The translations under genes and the position numbers were made by a program. Shown here one piece after another: positions 7,975 to 14,988 of a stretch of DNA of 42,400 nt; positions within the stretch are counted from its first letter, which is position 1; each line of letters opens with the position of its first letter. The stretch is from an uncultured bacterium (GTDB lineage: Bacteria > Verrucomicrobiota > Kiritimatiellia > RFP12 > UBA1067), in assembly GCA_902802945.1 (NCBI GenBank), contig CADCOC010000050.1, forward strand, positions 1 to 42,400. The letters run 5' to 3'. The notes under the pieces were generated by a model that saw nothing but the letters and a program-made list of their open reading frames with translations, searched no databases and had not been told where the DNA came from.

Positions 7975-9094
7975 CGGGTTCCTTGCTTCGATGGAGAAGG
8001 GGAGGCGGGAGCTCTACGACTGGGGTGAGACCGTCGAGGCGGAGTTCTTCACGCATCCCGAACCGAAATACCGGATGCGCGGCGACCACGTGCTGTTGGA
8101 GAACGGCCAGCCGTTCTTCCCGCTTGGATTCTACGACGTCTCGTGGGCGATTCCGGCGGCGGAGCGCCTTGCCATGGCGCAGGATGTGGCGAAGTGGGGA
8201 TACAACACGGTCCATGTGGGCATGCGCGGCGACGAGTATGAGTGTGACGGGTACGGCGCGTTCCTTGACGCATGCGCGAAATTGGGAGTTCGCGTGATTA
8301 CCGAGTTCAACGTGAACAAGGCCGAATCGGTGATTCGCAAGTATCGCGGAAAGGCGGCGGTGCTGGGATGGAACCCCGGCGACGAGCCCGCTCCCAAGGG
8401 CATCACGCCCGCGCAGATGTTCGCGCGGTACGACCGGTTCAAGCAGCTCGATCCCGACCACCTCGCGTACACGGTGATCTGCGTACCGAGCCAGTACGCC
8501 AACTACGCGGCGGGGACGGACGTCCTCGCGCCCGATCCGTATCCCGTGCCGAAGCGGGGCGTCGACGTGGTGTACCGTCGGTTCAAGGAGGCGAAGGAGG
8601 CGGCCAACAAGGTGGACACCGCGCTGTGGGCGGTGGGGCAGGCGTTCGGCGGACAGAAGTACGACAAGAAGGGGGCGTGGCCGCGGTGGCCCGACGCGCG
8701 CGAGTTCCGCGGAATGAGCTATCTCGCCCTGATGGCGGGCGCAAAGGGCATCATCTACTATACCTATTACGACGGCAGCTTCGACATCCGCAAGGCGCCG
8801 GACCTGCTGGAGGCGGTGAAGGCCTTTCCTGCCGAACTGCGCGAGCTGGTGCCATTCGTGCTTGACGGAAGGGGCGAACTGCTGGCGGAGAACACTGACG
8901 GCGTCTACGCGATGGCGTGGACGCGGGGGACGGAGCGGCGCCTCGTGGTGGTGAACGCGCGCGACAAGGAGGCGGAGGTGTCGCTCCCGTTCGCGGGCGG
9001 CCGAGTGCTGTTCGGCGCGCCGCGCAACCTGCGGACGGACGGCGGCCGGATCCGCTTCACGATTCCCCCGCTTGAGCGGGTTGTGATCAAATGA
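7946..9094 (+). CDS. Glycoside-hydrolase-like protein, C-terminal catalytic part
   Basis: This is the continuation of the preceding gene after an apparent 1-nt insertion; the GTG at 7946 is unlikely to be a natural start. It encodes a TIM-barrel of glycosidase type (GH42/GH2-like, exact family uncertain). HVLLENGQPFFPLGFYDVSW is typical of the barrel entry, WGYNTVHVGM a second strand, and VLGWNPGDEP holds the usual acid/base glutamate after strand 4. GMSYLALMAGAKGIIYYTYYD is the late barrel strand. A small beta domain closes the protein (ERRLVVVNARDKEAEVSLPF). With the signal peptide in the first half, it is likely exported and acts on plant or host glycans; the substrate is not predictable. 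Confidence 0.75.
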   Translation: MLQARLVYHDGFLASMEKGRRELYDWGETVEAEFFTHPEPKYRMRGDHVLLENGQPFFPLGFYDVSWAIPAAERLAMAQDVAKWGYNTVHVGMRGDEYECDGYGAFLDACAKLGVRVITEFNVNKAESVIRKYRGKAAVLGWNPGDEPAPKGITPAQMFARYDRFKQLDPDHLAYTVICVPSQYANYAAGTDVLAPDPYPVPKRGVDVVYRRFKEAKEAANKVDTALWAVGQAFGGQKYDKKGAWPRWPDAREFRGMSYLALMAGAKGIIYYTYYDGSFDIRKAPDLLEAVKAFPAELRELVPFVLDGRGELLAENTDGVYAMAWTRGTERRLVVVNARDKEAEVSLPFAGGRVLFGAPRNLRTDGGRIRFTIPPLERVVIK

Positions 9095-9250
9095 CCGCGC
9101 ACGACAACAAGTGTGCGCCCCCTGCTCCCCTGTCTACAGTGCATGGGGCTGAGTGTTGCGCGGCGATGGGAAATGTGCAAATGTGCAATTATCCAGTATC
9201 CAAGTCTCATTCCTCGCCCCCGCGGTTGCAAGGTGCGGATTTTGGCAGAA
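9095..9250 (+). other. Intergenic region, no gene seen
   Basis: Immediately after the stop, GCGCAC (9097-9102) and GTGCGC (9113-9118) form a hairpin without a T-run. I find no coding region with good start signals here; the rest up to about 9250 looks like decayed sequence merging into the ATPase remnant. Confidence 0.4.
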
Positions 9251-9526
9251 GTGACGGCCAAATATTTACTATATTGGCCGAAAATACAGCCAATCCTATT
9301 GACGCGAAAGATTTCCGTGCGGGCGATATCGGGCGTCCTGCGCCAATTGTCGCTGCCAAGCGACCGCGAGGCGCTGTCAAATTATCTGTCGTATTATTCT
9401 GATTCGTACTTCGCATATCCAGTTCCGCTGCGGACTGATTCGCTGGCCGTACGGAGGACGAACCCCGACAAGTACTACCTTGTCGATACGCGCATGGAAA
9501 TGGTTCATCGCAAAATAGAGGTGGAA
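9251..9526 (+). pseudogene. Remnant of an AAA ATPase C-terminal (DUF4143-like) domain
   Basis: In one frame the translation reads SNYLSYYSDSYFAYPVPL, then TDSLAVRRTNPDKYYLVDT. This matches the usual C-terminal pattern of ATPases with a DUF4143 domain, in which a YL-x-YL-x-x-x-x-F/Y segment is followed by NPKK-x-Y-x-ID. No P-loop or N-terminal half is present upstream, and the frame ends inside the repeat at 9527. It is a decayed fragment. A P-loop fragment of a similar family lies at 17498-17604. The family call is by recall of motifs only. Confidence 0.5.
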
Positions 9527-9590
9527 AATGTTGCCAATGTGGAAGTGTTGCCAATGCCAATGCCAATTCCCAATTGGATTTGGCAACATT
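9527..9590 (+). repeat. Dispersed repeat, copy A (with inverted arms)
   Basis: It shares the core AATGTTGCCAATGT, then GTTGCCA and a run of CCAAT units, with 10778-10829 and 11855-11905. In this copy AATGTTGCCAA (9527-9537) is matched by its exact inverse TTGGCAACATT (9580-9590), so it can form a long hairpin. It lies upstream of the Fic gene. Confidence 0.85.
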
Positions 9591-9604
9591 GGAAGTTGCA
9601 GTAA

Positions 9605-9679
9605 CTGCATATAGTTTACTATTTTATGTGCAGATTTCTGTTGCGAATCTGCATATAAAATGGTATTCTATGTGCAGAT
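9605..9679 (+). promoter_or_regulatory. Fic promoter with two tandem palindromic operators
   Basis: The promoter is TTGCGA (9641-9646), 17 bases, then TATTCT (9664-9669) with an extended -10 TGG. Two copies of the palindrome CTGCATATA-N11-TATGTGCAG lie at 9605-9633 and 9649-9677, spaced 44 bases apart. The first is upstream of the -35; the second covers the spacer and the -10. The four half-sites are 20-24 bases apart, about two helical turns, which fits a cooperatively bound repressor. Confidence 0.7.
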
Positions 9680-9702
9680 GATTGAAGAAGAAAGGCCTTT
9701 AT

Positions 9703-10749
9703 ATGCATATCTTTAACTACTCGTTCCTTAAAGACGACTTGCTACCTGCGCAGTTGGTGACGCTTGCCGCCAACATTTCCGCGCTGAAGGTGATGACCTC
9801 CATGCGGCAGAAGGATAACGAAGCAGCGTTTCAGCGACTAGAGTCAATTGCGAAAATCGAATCGGTGAAGGCATCCAACGCAATTGAGGGAATCGTTACG
9901 ACAGATGAACGAATCCGTGCGCTTGTTGGCGGTAGCAGCGCACCGCTCAACCACACGGAAGCCGAGATCGCCGGGTACCGCGATGCGCTCAACGAGATAC
10001 ATGTCAACTACGCCGCACATGACTTCCGCGAAAGCGACATACGGAATCTTCACGCGCAGATGATGCGCTTTGCCGAGCCGAGTGCGGACGGAGCGTACAA
10101 GACAGACGACAACGTGATAGCTGAGCGGATGCCAGACGGACGGCGTGTCGTCCGCTTCCAGCCGACAAGCGCGGCGGATACGCCGGAGGCCATGCGTCAG
10201 CTCGTTCTTGCGTATGTGGAGGCGAGGGACGATGCCGCGGTCAACAAGCTGCTGCTGATACCGTGCGTCGTTCTCGACTTCCTCTGCGTTCATCCGTTCA
10301 GGGACGGAAACGGTCGCTTGAGCCGTCTCCTGACGCTGCTGCTTCTTTATCGCAACGGATTCGACGCGGGCAAGTACATTTCGTTTGAGGCGGTGGTAAA
10401 TGCGCACAAGGCGGAATACTACGATGCACTCAAGGAGTCGTCCGTAGGATGGGAAGAATCTCGTCCGAGGTATTTCCCGTTCATGGTGAACTTTCTTTCG
10501 ACGCTCTACGAGTGCTATAGCGAACTCGACAAGAGGTTTGCGTCCGTTGCGGCGGAGAAGGTGTCGAAGAAGAAGCGCATCGAAGCGACGGTATTGAACT
10601 CGTTCACACCGCTGTCTAAGTCCGATATCTGCTCAATCCTGCCGGATGTCAGTCCGACTACAATTGAGGCGGTTCTTGGCGCGATGGTACGCGGCGGCCT
10701 CATACGCCGCCTTGGCGGCGGCCGAGGGACAAAGTATATCAAGGCGTAG
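9703..10749 (+). CDS. Fic family protein, class II, with C-terminal winged helix
   Basis: The start is set at the ATG at 9703 because AGAAAGG lies 7-8 bases upstream; a TTG at 9682 would add seven residues. The 348-residue protein has the Fic signature HPFRDGNGRLSR around residue 200. This is the motif that binds the nucleotide phosphates and supplies the catalytic His for AMP transfer to a target hydroxyl. Near the N terminus SNAIEG fits the inhibitory (S/T)xxxE(G/N) helix, so the enzyme should be auto-inhibited. The last 65 residues (KSDICSILPDVSPTTIEAVLGAM) form a winged helix-turn-helix, common in this Fic subgroup. The DNA-binding tail and the tandem palindromes in its promoter suggest autoregulation. 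No antitoxin gene adjoins it, as expected when inhibition is in cis. It is likely a stress or defence AMPylator; the target is unknown. Confidence 0.9.
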   Translation: MHIFNYSFLKDDLLPAQLVTLAANISALKVMTSMRQKDNEAAFQRLESIAKIESVKASNAIEGIVTTDERIRALVGGSSAPLNHTEAEIAGYRDALNEIHVNYAAHDFRESDIRNLHAQMMRFAEPSADGAYKTDDNVIAERMPDGRRVVRFQPTSAADTPEAMRQLVLAYVEARDDAAVNKLLLIPCVVLDFLCVHPFRDGNGRLSRLLTLLLLYRNGFDAGKYISFEAVVNAHKAEYYDALKESSVGWEESRPRYFPFMVNFLSTLYECYSELDKRFASVAAEKVSKKKRIEATVLNSFTPLSKSDICSILPDVSPTTIEAVLGAMVRGGLIRRLGGGRGTKYIKA

Positions 10750-10777
10750 GTTTGTTGTAAAGCAGGGGAACTTTGGA

Positions 10778-10829
10778 AATGTTGCCAATGTGAAAATGTT
10801 GCCAGTACCAATTCCAATTACCAATGAAA
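10778..10829 (+). repeat. Dispersed repeat, copy B
   Basis: Nearly the same roughly 52-base unit as at 11855-11905 and related to 9527-9577: AATGTTGCCAATGTG, ATGTTGCCAGTACCAAT, CCAATTACCAATGAAA. It occupies most of the gap between the Fic gene and the next gene and ends 11 bases before its ATG. Confidence 0.9.
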
Positions 10830-10840
10830 AGAGCGGGAGC

Positions 10841-11302
10841 ATGAAGAAGAAAATCATATTAGTCTTACTTGCGGTTGCGTCGGGCATGGTTGCGACAGTT
10901 GTCGGTGTTCATGTGGAAAGAATAGATTATGTCGTATGCGACGGCGTGTTACATATTGAAACGAACCAGTATTGGGGGATGAAGAAGTCGTCATGGCAAT
11001 GCCCGATAAAAGACATAACAAATGTGCGCCCTGTGAGCAGATCATCCGGCTGTGGAAAAATAGGGACGTTGACTCTTCTTGTTGGTGATTCTCCTTATGG
11101 GGAGATAATGCTCGGCAAGTATCGCATAACCAAGGAATTGGAGAAATGCTTTTCGCCTGGATATCAAGGTGAGCGGGTTGAAGTCTCGGAGTACCCTCAT
11201 CGAACCATACTTCCTCTTCTGCTTTTTGGCATAGCCGTGATTGCCTACAGGGAAATACGGAATGTCGTGCGAAAGGAGAAGCGAGATGAAGCTAACCTAT
11301 GA
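10841..11302 (+). CDS. Small membrane protein of unknown function
   Basis: A 153-residue protein starts at the ATG at 10841, just behind repeat copy B, with GCGGGAG upstream as a weak ribosome binding site. It has an N-terminal membrane anchor or signal (KKIILVLLAVASGMVATVVGV), a roughly 90-residue polar domain with three cysteines, and a second hydrophobic segment near the end (TILPLLLFGIAVIAY) followed by a strongly basic tail. A membrane protein with the central domain outside the cytoplasm and a cytoplasmic tail fits best. The domain is reminiscent of bacterial PH-like membrane proteins (CPIKDITNVRPVS), but I cannot confirm that. Base composition is AT-richer than the conserved genes. Confidence 0.65.
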   Translation: MKKKIILVLLAVASGMVATVVGVHVERIDYVVCDGVLHIETNQYWGMKKSSWQCPIKDITNVRPVSRSSGCGKIGTLTLLVGDSPYGEIMLGKYRITKELEKCFSPGYQGERVEVSEYPHRTILPLLLFGIAVIAYREIRNVVRKEKRDEANL

Positions 11303-11411
11303 GTTTGGTTTTCTGGCGAAGGATTGTCCGCTGGTGTCGCGGGAACTTGTCAGGCCGTGGCGACTTGCCGCGCTTGCCGTTGGCATCGGCATCCTTATCG
11401 CGGAGAGGTGA
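11286..11411 (+). CDS. Possible 41-residue ORF, truncated or spurious
   Basis: An ATG with AAGGAGAAG just upstream overlaps the end of the membrane protein gene. The product MKLTYEFGFLAKDC... ends with a short hydrophobic stretch (LAALAVGIGILIAER). It may be the 5' stub of a lost gene. The ribosome binding site and coupling are the only support. Confidence 0.3.
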   Translation: MKLTYEFGFLAKDCPLVSRELVRPWRLAALAVGIGILIAER

Positions 11412-11419
11412 TGTTATAG

Positions 11420-11448
11420 TTGCATTGCGAGGATAAATATGCTATTAT
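11420..11448 (+). promoter_or_regulatory. Promoter of the XRE regulator
   Basis: TTGCAT (11420-11425), 17-base spacer, TATTAT (11443-11448) with TGC before the -10. The start codon of the regulator is 27 bases downstream, with GGAGAAG as ribosome binding site. Confidence 0.6.
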
Positions 11449-11475
11449 ATTGTGCATCAAGTTTGGAGAAGATAG

Positions 11476-11781
11476 ATGAAAAGACAGACAAAGCTGTTTC
11501 CGAAGGCGGTAAAGGCGCTTGAGAGGCTGGGCGAGAACATCAAGCTCGCGCGGCGCAGGCGCGGCATCACGTCCGCGCTGATGGCGGAGCGCGCCGACAT
11601 GAGCCTCATGACGCTGCGGGCAATCGAGCGCGGTTCGCCCAAGGTCGCGATGGGCAACTACATGTCCGTCCTGTTTTGTCTTGGGATGCAGGACGATATG
11701 TCTGTCGTCGGCGCGGCGGACGTGCTCGGGCATGACCTTCAGGACGCCAAACTCCTGCGCGGGAGGCGCGGCGGGGCATGA
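11476..11781 (+). CDS. XRE/HipB-like transcriptional regulator
   Basis: A 101-residue protein. Residues 18-75 form a Cro/C1-type helix-turn-helix: LGENIKLARRRRGITSALMAERADMSLMTLRAIERGSP, with the expected second and third helices. Proteins like this usually act as the antitoxin and repressor of a HipA-type or other type II toxin whose gene overlaps their 3' end. Here an ATG does overlap the stop (ATGA at 11778-11781), but the frame runs for only 24 codons and then the dispersed repeat begins. The partner gene therefore appears lost or replaced, leaving an orphan regulator with an intact promoter. It may now control the RhuM-Fic gene downstream; that is an inference. Confidence 0.85.
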   Translation: MKRQTKLFPKAVKALERLGENIKLARRRRGITSALMAERADMSLMTLRAIERGSPKVAMGNYMSVLFCLGMQDDMSVVGAADVLGHDLQDAKLLRGRRGGA

Positions 11782-11852
11782 AGGAGATGAATCTCCGCCG
11801 TGCCGAAATCGAGCGCATGGCATCATGCTTCCTCCGGAAGGAGTATTTGTAG
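11778..11852 (+). CDS. 24-codon stub overlapping the XRE stop
   Basis: It starts at the ATGA overlap and reads MKEMNLRRAEIERMASCFLR..., ending just before repeat copy C. The overlap is typical of a toxin following an antitoxin, so this may be the 5' remnant of a deleted partner. Too short for a family call. Confidence 0.3.
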   Translation: MKEMNLRRAEIERMASCFLRKEYL

Positions 11853-11854
11853 GC

Positions 11855-11905
11855 AATGTTGCCAATGTGGAAATGTTGCCAGTACCAATACCAATTGCCA
11901 ATGAA
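11855..11905 (+). repeat. Dispersed repeat, copy C
   Basis: CAATGTTGCCAATGTGG, AAATGTTGCCAGTACCAAT, CCAATTGCCAATGAAAG. It closely matches 10778-10829. Its 3' end runs into AAAGGA, which serves as the ribosome binding site of the RhuM-Fic gene. Confidence 0.9.
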
Positions 11906-11917
11906 AGGAACACGACA

Positions 11918-12850
11918 ATGAGCAATGACATAGTGCTGTTTGAGGCGAAGGATGGAAGCCTTGCGATGCCAGTGCAGGTCAAGGCCGAAACCGTGTGGCT
12001 TTCGCAGGCGCAGATGGCGCAGCTGTTCGGCAAAGATCGAACGGTTATCGGGCGTCATATTCGCAATGCGATTTCCGAAGGAGAAATCGAGCCGGAGACT
12101 ATGTGTGCAAAAATTGCACATTTAGCGGAAAATGCGGCTGGGTCGGTAAAGATTGAGATTTATAACCTTGATGTGATTATTGCTGTAGGTTATCGAGTCC
12201 ATTCTCCTCGAGGCGTGGAGTTTCGCCGTTGGGCGACGCGGGTGCTCAAGGAGTATATCGTGCGCGGCTATGCGCTCAACCGTGAGCGCCTGAAACAGCT
12301 CGGTCAGGCGGTGGAGGTGATGAAGCGTGTATCGAACAGCCTTGACACGGAGCAGGTGCTGGATGTCGTCAAGACATATTCTTCTGCGCTCGATCTCCTC
12401 GACAGTTACGACCACCAGACCATCGCCAAACCCAAGGCAAAGGGACGCTCGGTAGAGCTCACCTACGAGGAATGCAGACGTTTCATCGACGGCATGAAGT
12501 TTTCCGCCGATTCCGCGCTTTTCGGCAACGAGAAGGACGGCTCCTTCAAGTCCGCCCTTGGCGCGGTGTACCAGTCGTTCGGCGGCAAGGATCTTTATCC
12601 TTCCGCGCAGGAGAAGGCCGCGAACCTCCTCTACCTCGTCACAAAGAACCACGGCTTTTCGGACGGCAACAAGCGCATCGCGGCGGGACTCTTCCTCTAC
12701 TTCTTGAAGCGCAACCGTCTTCTGCTGCGCAAGGACGGCTCCAAGCGCATCGCCGACCACACGCTTGTCGCGCTGACGGTCATGATTGCCGAATCCAAGC
12801 CGCAAGAGAAGGAAATGATGGTCAACCTTGTCATGACCTTCCTGGCATGA
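11918..12850 (+). CDS. RhuM-like protein with Fic/Doc domain
   Basis: The 310-residue product starts at the ATG at 11918, nine bases after AAAGGA. Residues 1-125 match the RhuM family: VWLSQAQMAQLFGKDRTVIGRHIRN is a DNA-binding-like helix-turn-helix, followed by VGYRVHSPRGVEFRRWATRVLKEYIVRGYALN. A linker leads to a C-terminal Fic/Doc domain (about 185-310) with HGFSDGNKRIAAGLFLYFL near residue 245. This is the Doc-type HxFxDGNKR signature; Doc phosphorylates EF-Tu, and Fic relatives transfer AMP. The substrate is open. The Lys and Arg after DGN are present, so the enzyme is probably active. A separate antitoxin is not visible; the orphan XRE regulator upstream is a candidate. RhuM proteins are typical of pathogenicity and defence islands. 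Confidence 0.9.
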   Translation: MSNDIVLFEAKDGSLAMPVQVKAETVWLSQAQMAQLFGKDRTVIGRHIRNAISEGEIEPETMCAKIAHLAENAAGSVKIEIYNLDVIIAVGYRVHSPRGVEFRRWATRVLKEYIVRGYALNRERLKQLGQAVEVMKRVSNSLDTEQVLDVVKTYSSALDLLDSYDHQTIAKPKAKGRSVELTYEECRRFIDGMKFSADSALFGNEKDGSFKSALGAVYQSFGGKDLYPSAQEKAANLLYLVTKNHGFSDGNKRIAAGLFLYFLKRNRLLLRKDGSKRIADHTLVALTVMIAESKPQEKEMMVNLVMTFLA

Positions 12851-12887
12851 TGCCCGCGCTGTGAGACCTAACCGAAAGGAGTAATCC

Positions 12888-13610
12888 ATGAAACCCTTTG
12901 CACGAATCATACTCGTCTCATCCCTCGCGCTCGCGGCTGGGTGCGTGAGCCATATCGTCATATCCCTCGTAAGCGCGGCGCTGGACGACGGTCTATCCAT
13001 GGCAGGTGGTGAGAGTTACAGCTACGAAGAACGGGAACATTATTCGCTTGTACCATGCAATGCGGTAACGACTGCAGAGATCGCCCGGCTTGTCGAAGAG
13101 GGCGCTAGCAAGGATGGACGTGTCTGGAACGACAATATTTCTTCTCACGAGGAAAGGTTGGCGAGGGAATACGAACTGCGTGACGGCACAACAATCAGCA
13201 GCGAGTCATCGCCAATCCGTTTCGGCACTAACACGGTATGTGTTTCGGTCGCCTACCATAAAGAGAGGGATTACATACAGATTGCCGATTCGATCAACAA
13301 GACTACGGCCATTCTTGGTCGCCATCGTGCCGGACACGGATATATTATGCCTTGCGCTGCCTCGTTTGGGAGTGGCGCTGACGAACGGCTGGTTGTCGTC
13401 AAGGCGCCGAGAACATACCATAACTGGTCTGTGGTGTACGTTTTCGACCAGTCTTTTAGATGCGTATGGCAAAGCGATGAGGTAAAAGATCGACGTGGGT
13501 GGCAGGCGGTACTTTCCCCTAAATACCCCGATACGATATTTCTCTACAACAAATACGTTGGGTGTTACCGCCTTGAACGTTGGGCATCAATAAGCGTGAC
13601 GTCACATTGA
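12888..13610 (+). CDS. Putative lipoprotein of unknown function
   Basis: A 240-residue protein starts after CGAAAGGAG with good spacing. The N terminus MKPFARIILVSSLALAAGC ends in a lipobox (LAAGC), so it is a likely lipoprotein with Cys19 as the modified residue. The mature part is rich in charged residues and beta strands (FGTNTVCVSVAYHKE, ERLVVVKAPRTYHNWSVVYVFD, PDTIFLYNKYVGCYRLERW). It has no motif I recognise. Its leader resembles those of the next two genes, all with CGAAAGGAG a few bases before ATGAA. Confidence 0.7.
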   Translation: MKPFARIILVSSLALAAGCVSHIVISLVSAALDDGLSMAGGESYSYEEREHYSLVPCNAVTTAEIARLVEEGASKDGRVWNDNISSHEERLAREYELRDGTTISSESSPIRFGTNTVCVSVAYHKERDYIQIADSINKTTAILGRHRAGHGYIMPCAASFGSGADERLVVVKAPRTYHNWSVVYVFDQSFRCVWQSDEVKDRRGWQAVLSPKYPDTIFLYNKYVGCYRLERWASISVTSH

Positions 13611-13627
13611 GTTAAGGTCGGACCGCT

Positions 13628-13689
13628 CCCTGCGGCGGCAAGCGAAAGGAGCAGGTGACCCATGAAGAAACTGCCAACGGCAATTCTCG
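13628..13689 (+). repeat. Leader plus signal-peptide repeat, copy 1
   Basis: Sixty-two bases covering the ribosome binding site, start codon and first nine codons of the LysM protein. They are nearly identical to 14927-14988, which sit before the transposase-fused frame. Confidence 0.85.
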
Positions 13690-14957
13690 GCTTATCCCTC
13701 GAACTGGTGACGCTTGGGTTGATGGCGGGTGGGCCTTCGGCTCGCAAAGACGTGCAGGTTGTTAAAACGTTGAATGTGACGAATGCGGCGGATATTGTCA
13801 TGCGTTGGTGCCGCCGTCCAGACGCTTTCGTGCGGGTCGAGGAACTGGCCATTCCGATGCAGATTGGACCGATTCCTGACGATGTTCAATCCGCATGCCG
13901 TATTCTGGCGTCGCAGAATCCGGAAGTGCTTCTGGCCGCGTATTCGGTTTTGATTCTGCGCGACTACGAATACAGGTTTAGAGACTTTAGCCGATGCCAA
14001 TATCCGCCTACGCACATTGGGCCCGTGGCTTCATGGGAAATCGCAGGGTGGACTTTGAAACGGCTTGGGCTCCTCGGGGAGTTAAGGCGTGTTGAAGACG
14101 AAGGCGTCGAGATTGGGATTTCTCCTTACATTGAAGGCATTCTGGTGAAGTCCGAGGAAATCTTCAAGGGCGATCCGTATGGGATGGCGCTTGTTGAGCG
14201 GGTGAATGTGCTGCGCGACAAGTTGAATTATAGGTACATGTGTCAAAGTCTGGACTTTTTCCGGGAGTCGATTCCGTCCGTGGATGACGTAAGGGAGTAT
14301 AGATTCTGGGAGGGAAAGGATTTTTCCTTTAGAAGTGTTCGCACAAATGATGTCTATCGTGGTAGCTGCGTCTGTCTGCATAAGGTGGAAAAGAGCGTTG
14401 GCGACAAGGTCTTGCAGCTGCTCGCAACGGCGCGGGGTGATAGTGGTTGGAGACGTTCTTATGGGGAAAACTATTCCTTTCGCTTTCGCGAATTGGATTG
14501 TGTCCTGCGAAATGGCGATACGGTGACAATCAAGGTGCGAATCAATGATGGACTCACATCTGGTTTCATTATCAGCTCGGCAGGTCAGTGCCGGGACATG
14601 CTTGTGTGTCCGCCTCAAGAGATTTGGCGAGAGTTGTCGGATATCTTCTTGAAGTTGTCAGGAAAAGTGTCTGGTTCTGTGCGCACTTGGTACAGGAGTC
14701 GTCCTCTGCCATGTTCATATCGCGTGGGCGACGGGCCGGATGGAGGAACGCTTTCCGGGGTTGCGAGGCTTTTTTACGGCGACGCTTCCAAATGGCCGGT
14801 AATACATTCTGCGAACAATGGGCTTCTGACAGATCCAAATAAAGTAAGGCCCGGCTTGACATTGACGATACCAAGATTTCAGAATGATTCGACGGCGGCG
14901 CGAGTGGGTACACGTACGGAACCAAGCCCTGCGGCGGCAAGCGAAAGGAGTAGATGA
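13662..14957 (+). CDS. Secreted protein with C-terminal LysM domain
   Basis: A 431-residue protein with a short N-terminal signal (KKLPTAILGLSLELVTLGLMAGG). The first 340 residues are not a family I recognise; they carry helices (EEIFKGDPYGMALVERVNVLRDKLN) and a beta-rich part. Residues about 350-405 fit LysM, a peptidoglycan or chitin-binding fold: VGDGPDGGTLSGVARLFYGDASKWPVIHSAN, then DPNKVRPGLTLTIP. It is therefore a likely cell-wall-associated periplasmic protein. The last 15 residues (SPAAASERSR) are read from the second leader repeat at 14927, so the natural C terminus may have been extended by that duplication. Confidence 0.75.
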   Translation: MKKLPTAILGLSLELVTLGLMAGGPSARKDVQVVKTLNVTNAADIVMRWCRRPDAFVRVEELAIPMQIGPIPDDVQSACRILASQNPEVLLAAYSVLILRDYEYRFRDFSRCQYPPTHIGPVASWEIAGWTLKRLGLLGELRRVEDEGVEIGISPYIEGILVKSEEIFKGDPYGMALVERVNVLRDKLNYRYMCQSLDFFRESIPSVDDVREYRFWEGKDFSFRSVRTNDVYRGSCVCLHKVEKSVGDKVLQLLATARGDSGWRRSYGENYSFRFRELDCVLRNGDTVTIKVRINDGLTSGFIISSAGQCRDMLVCPPQEIWRELSDIFLKLSGKVSGSVRTWYRSRPLPCSYRVGDGPDGGTLSGVARLFYGDASKWPVIHSANNGLLTDPNKVRPGLTLTIPRFQNDSTAARVGTRTEPSPAAASERSR

Positions 14958-14988
14958 ACCATGAAGAAACTGACAAAAGCAATTCTCG
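14927..14988 (+). repeat. Leader plus signal-peptide repeat, copy 2
   Basis: Matches 13628-13689 with a few substitutions. It supplies both the end of the LysM frame and the ribosome binding site and start of the chimeric frame at 14961. Confidence 0.85.

Noticed and set aside
7930..7975. Programmed ribosomal frameshift in the glycosidase-like gene
   Set aside because: No typical slippery heptamer or downstream structure; a single extra G in CCCGG explains it more simply.
9113..9604. A 163-codon frame before the Fic gene as a real gene
   Set aside because: No ribosome binding site; it ends inside the dispersed repeat and only its middle resembles part of a larger ATPase, so I call it a remnant.
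11476..11852. A complete HipBA toxin-antitoxin pair
   Set aside because: The HipB-like regulator is present, but the overlapping frame has only 24 codons and no HipA kinase motif exists nearby.
9527..11905. CRISPR array formed by the three similar repeats
   Set aside because: Copies are about 1.1-1.3 kb apart with genes between, not regularly spaced, and no cas gene is present.
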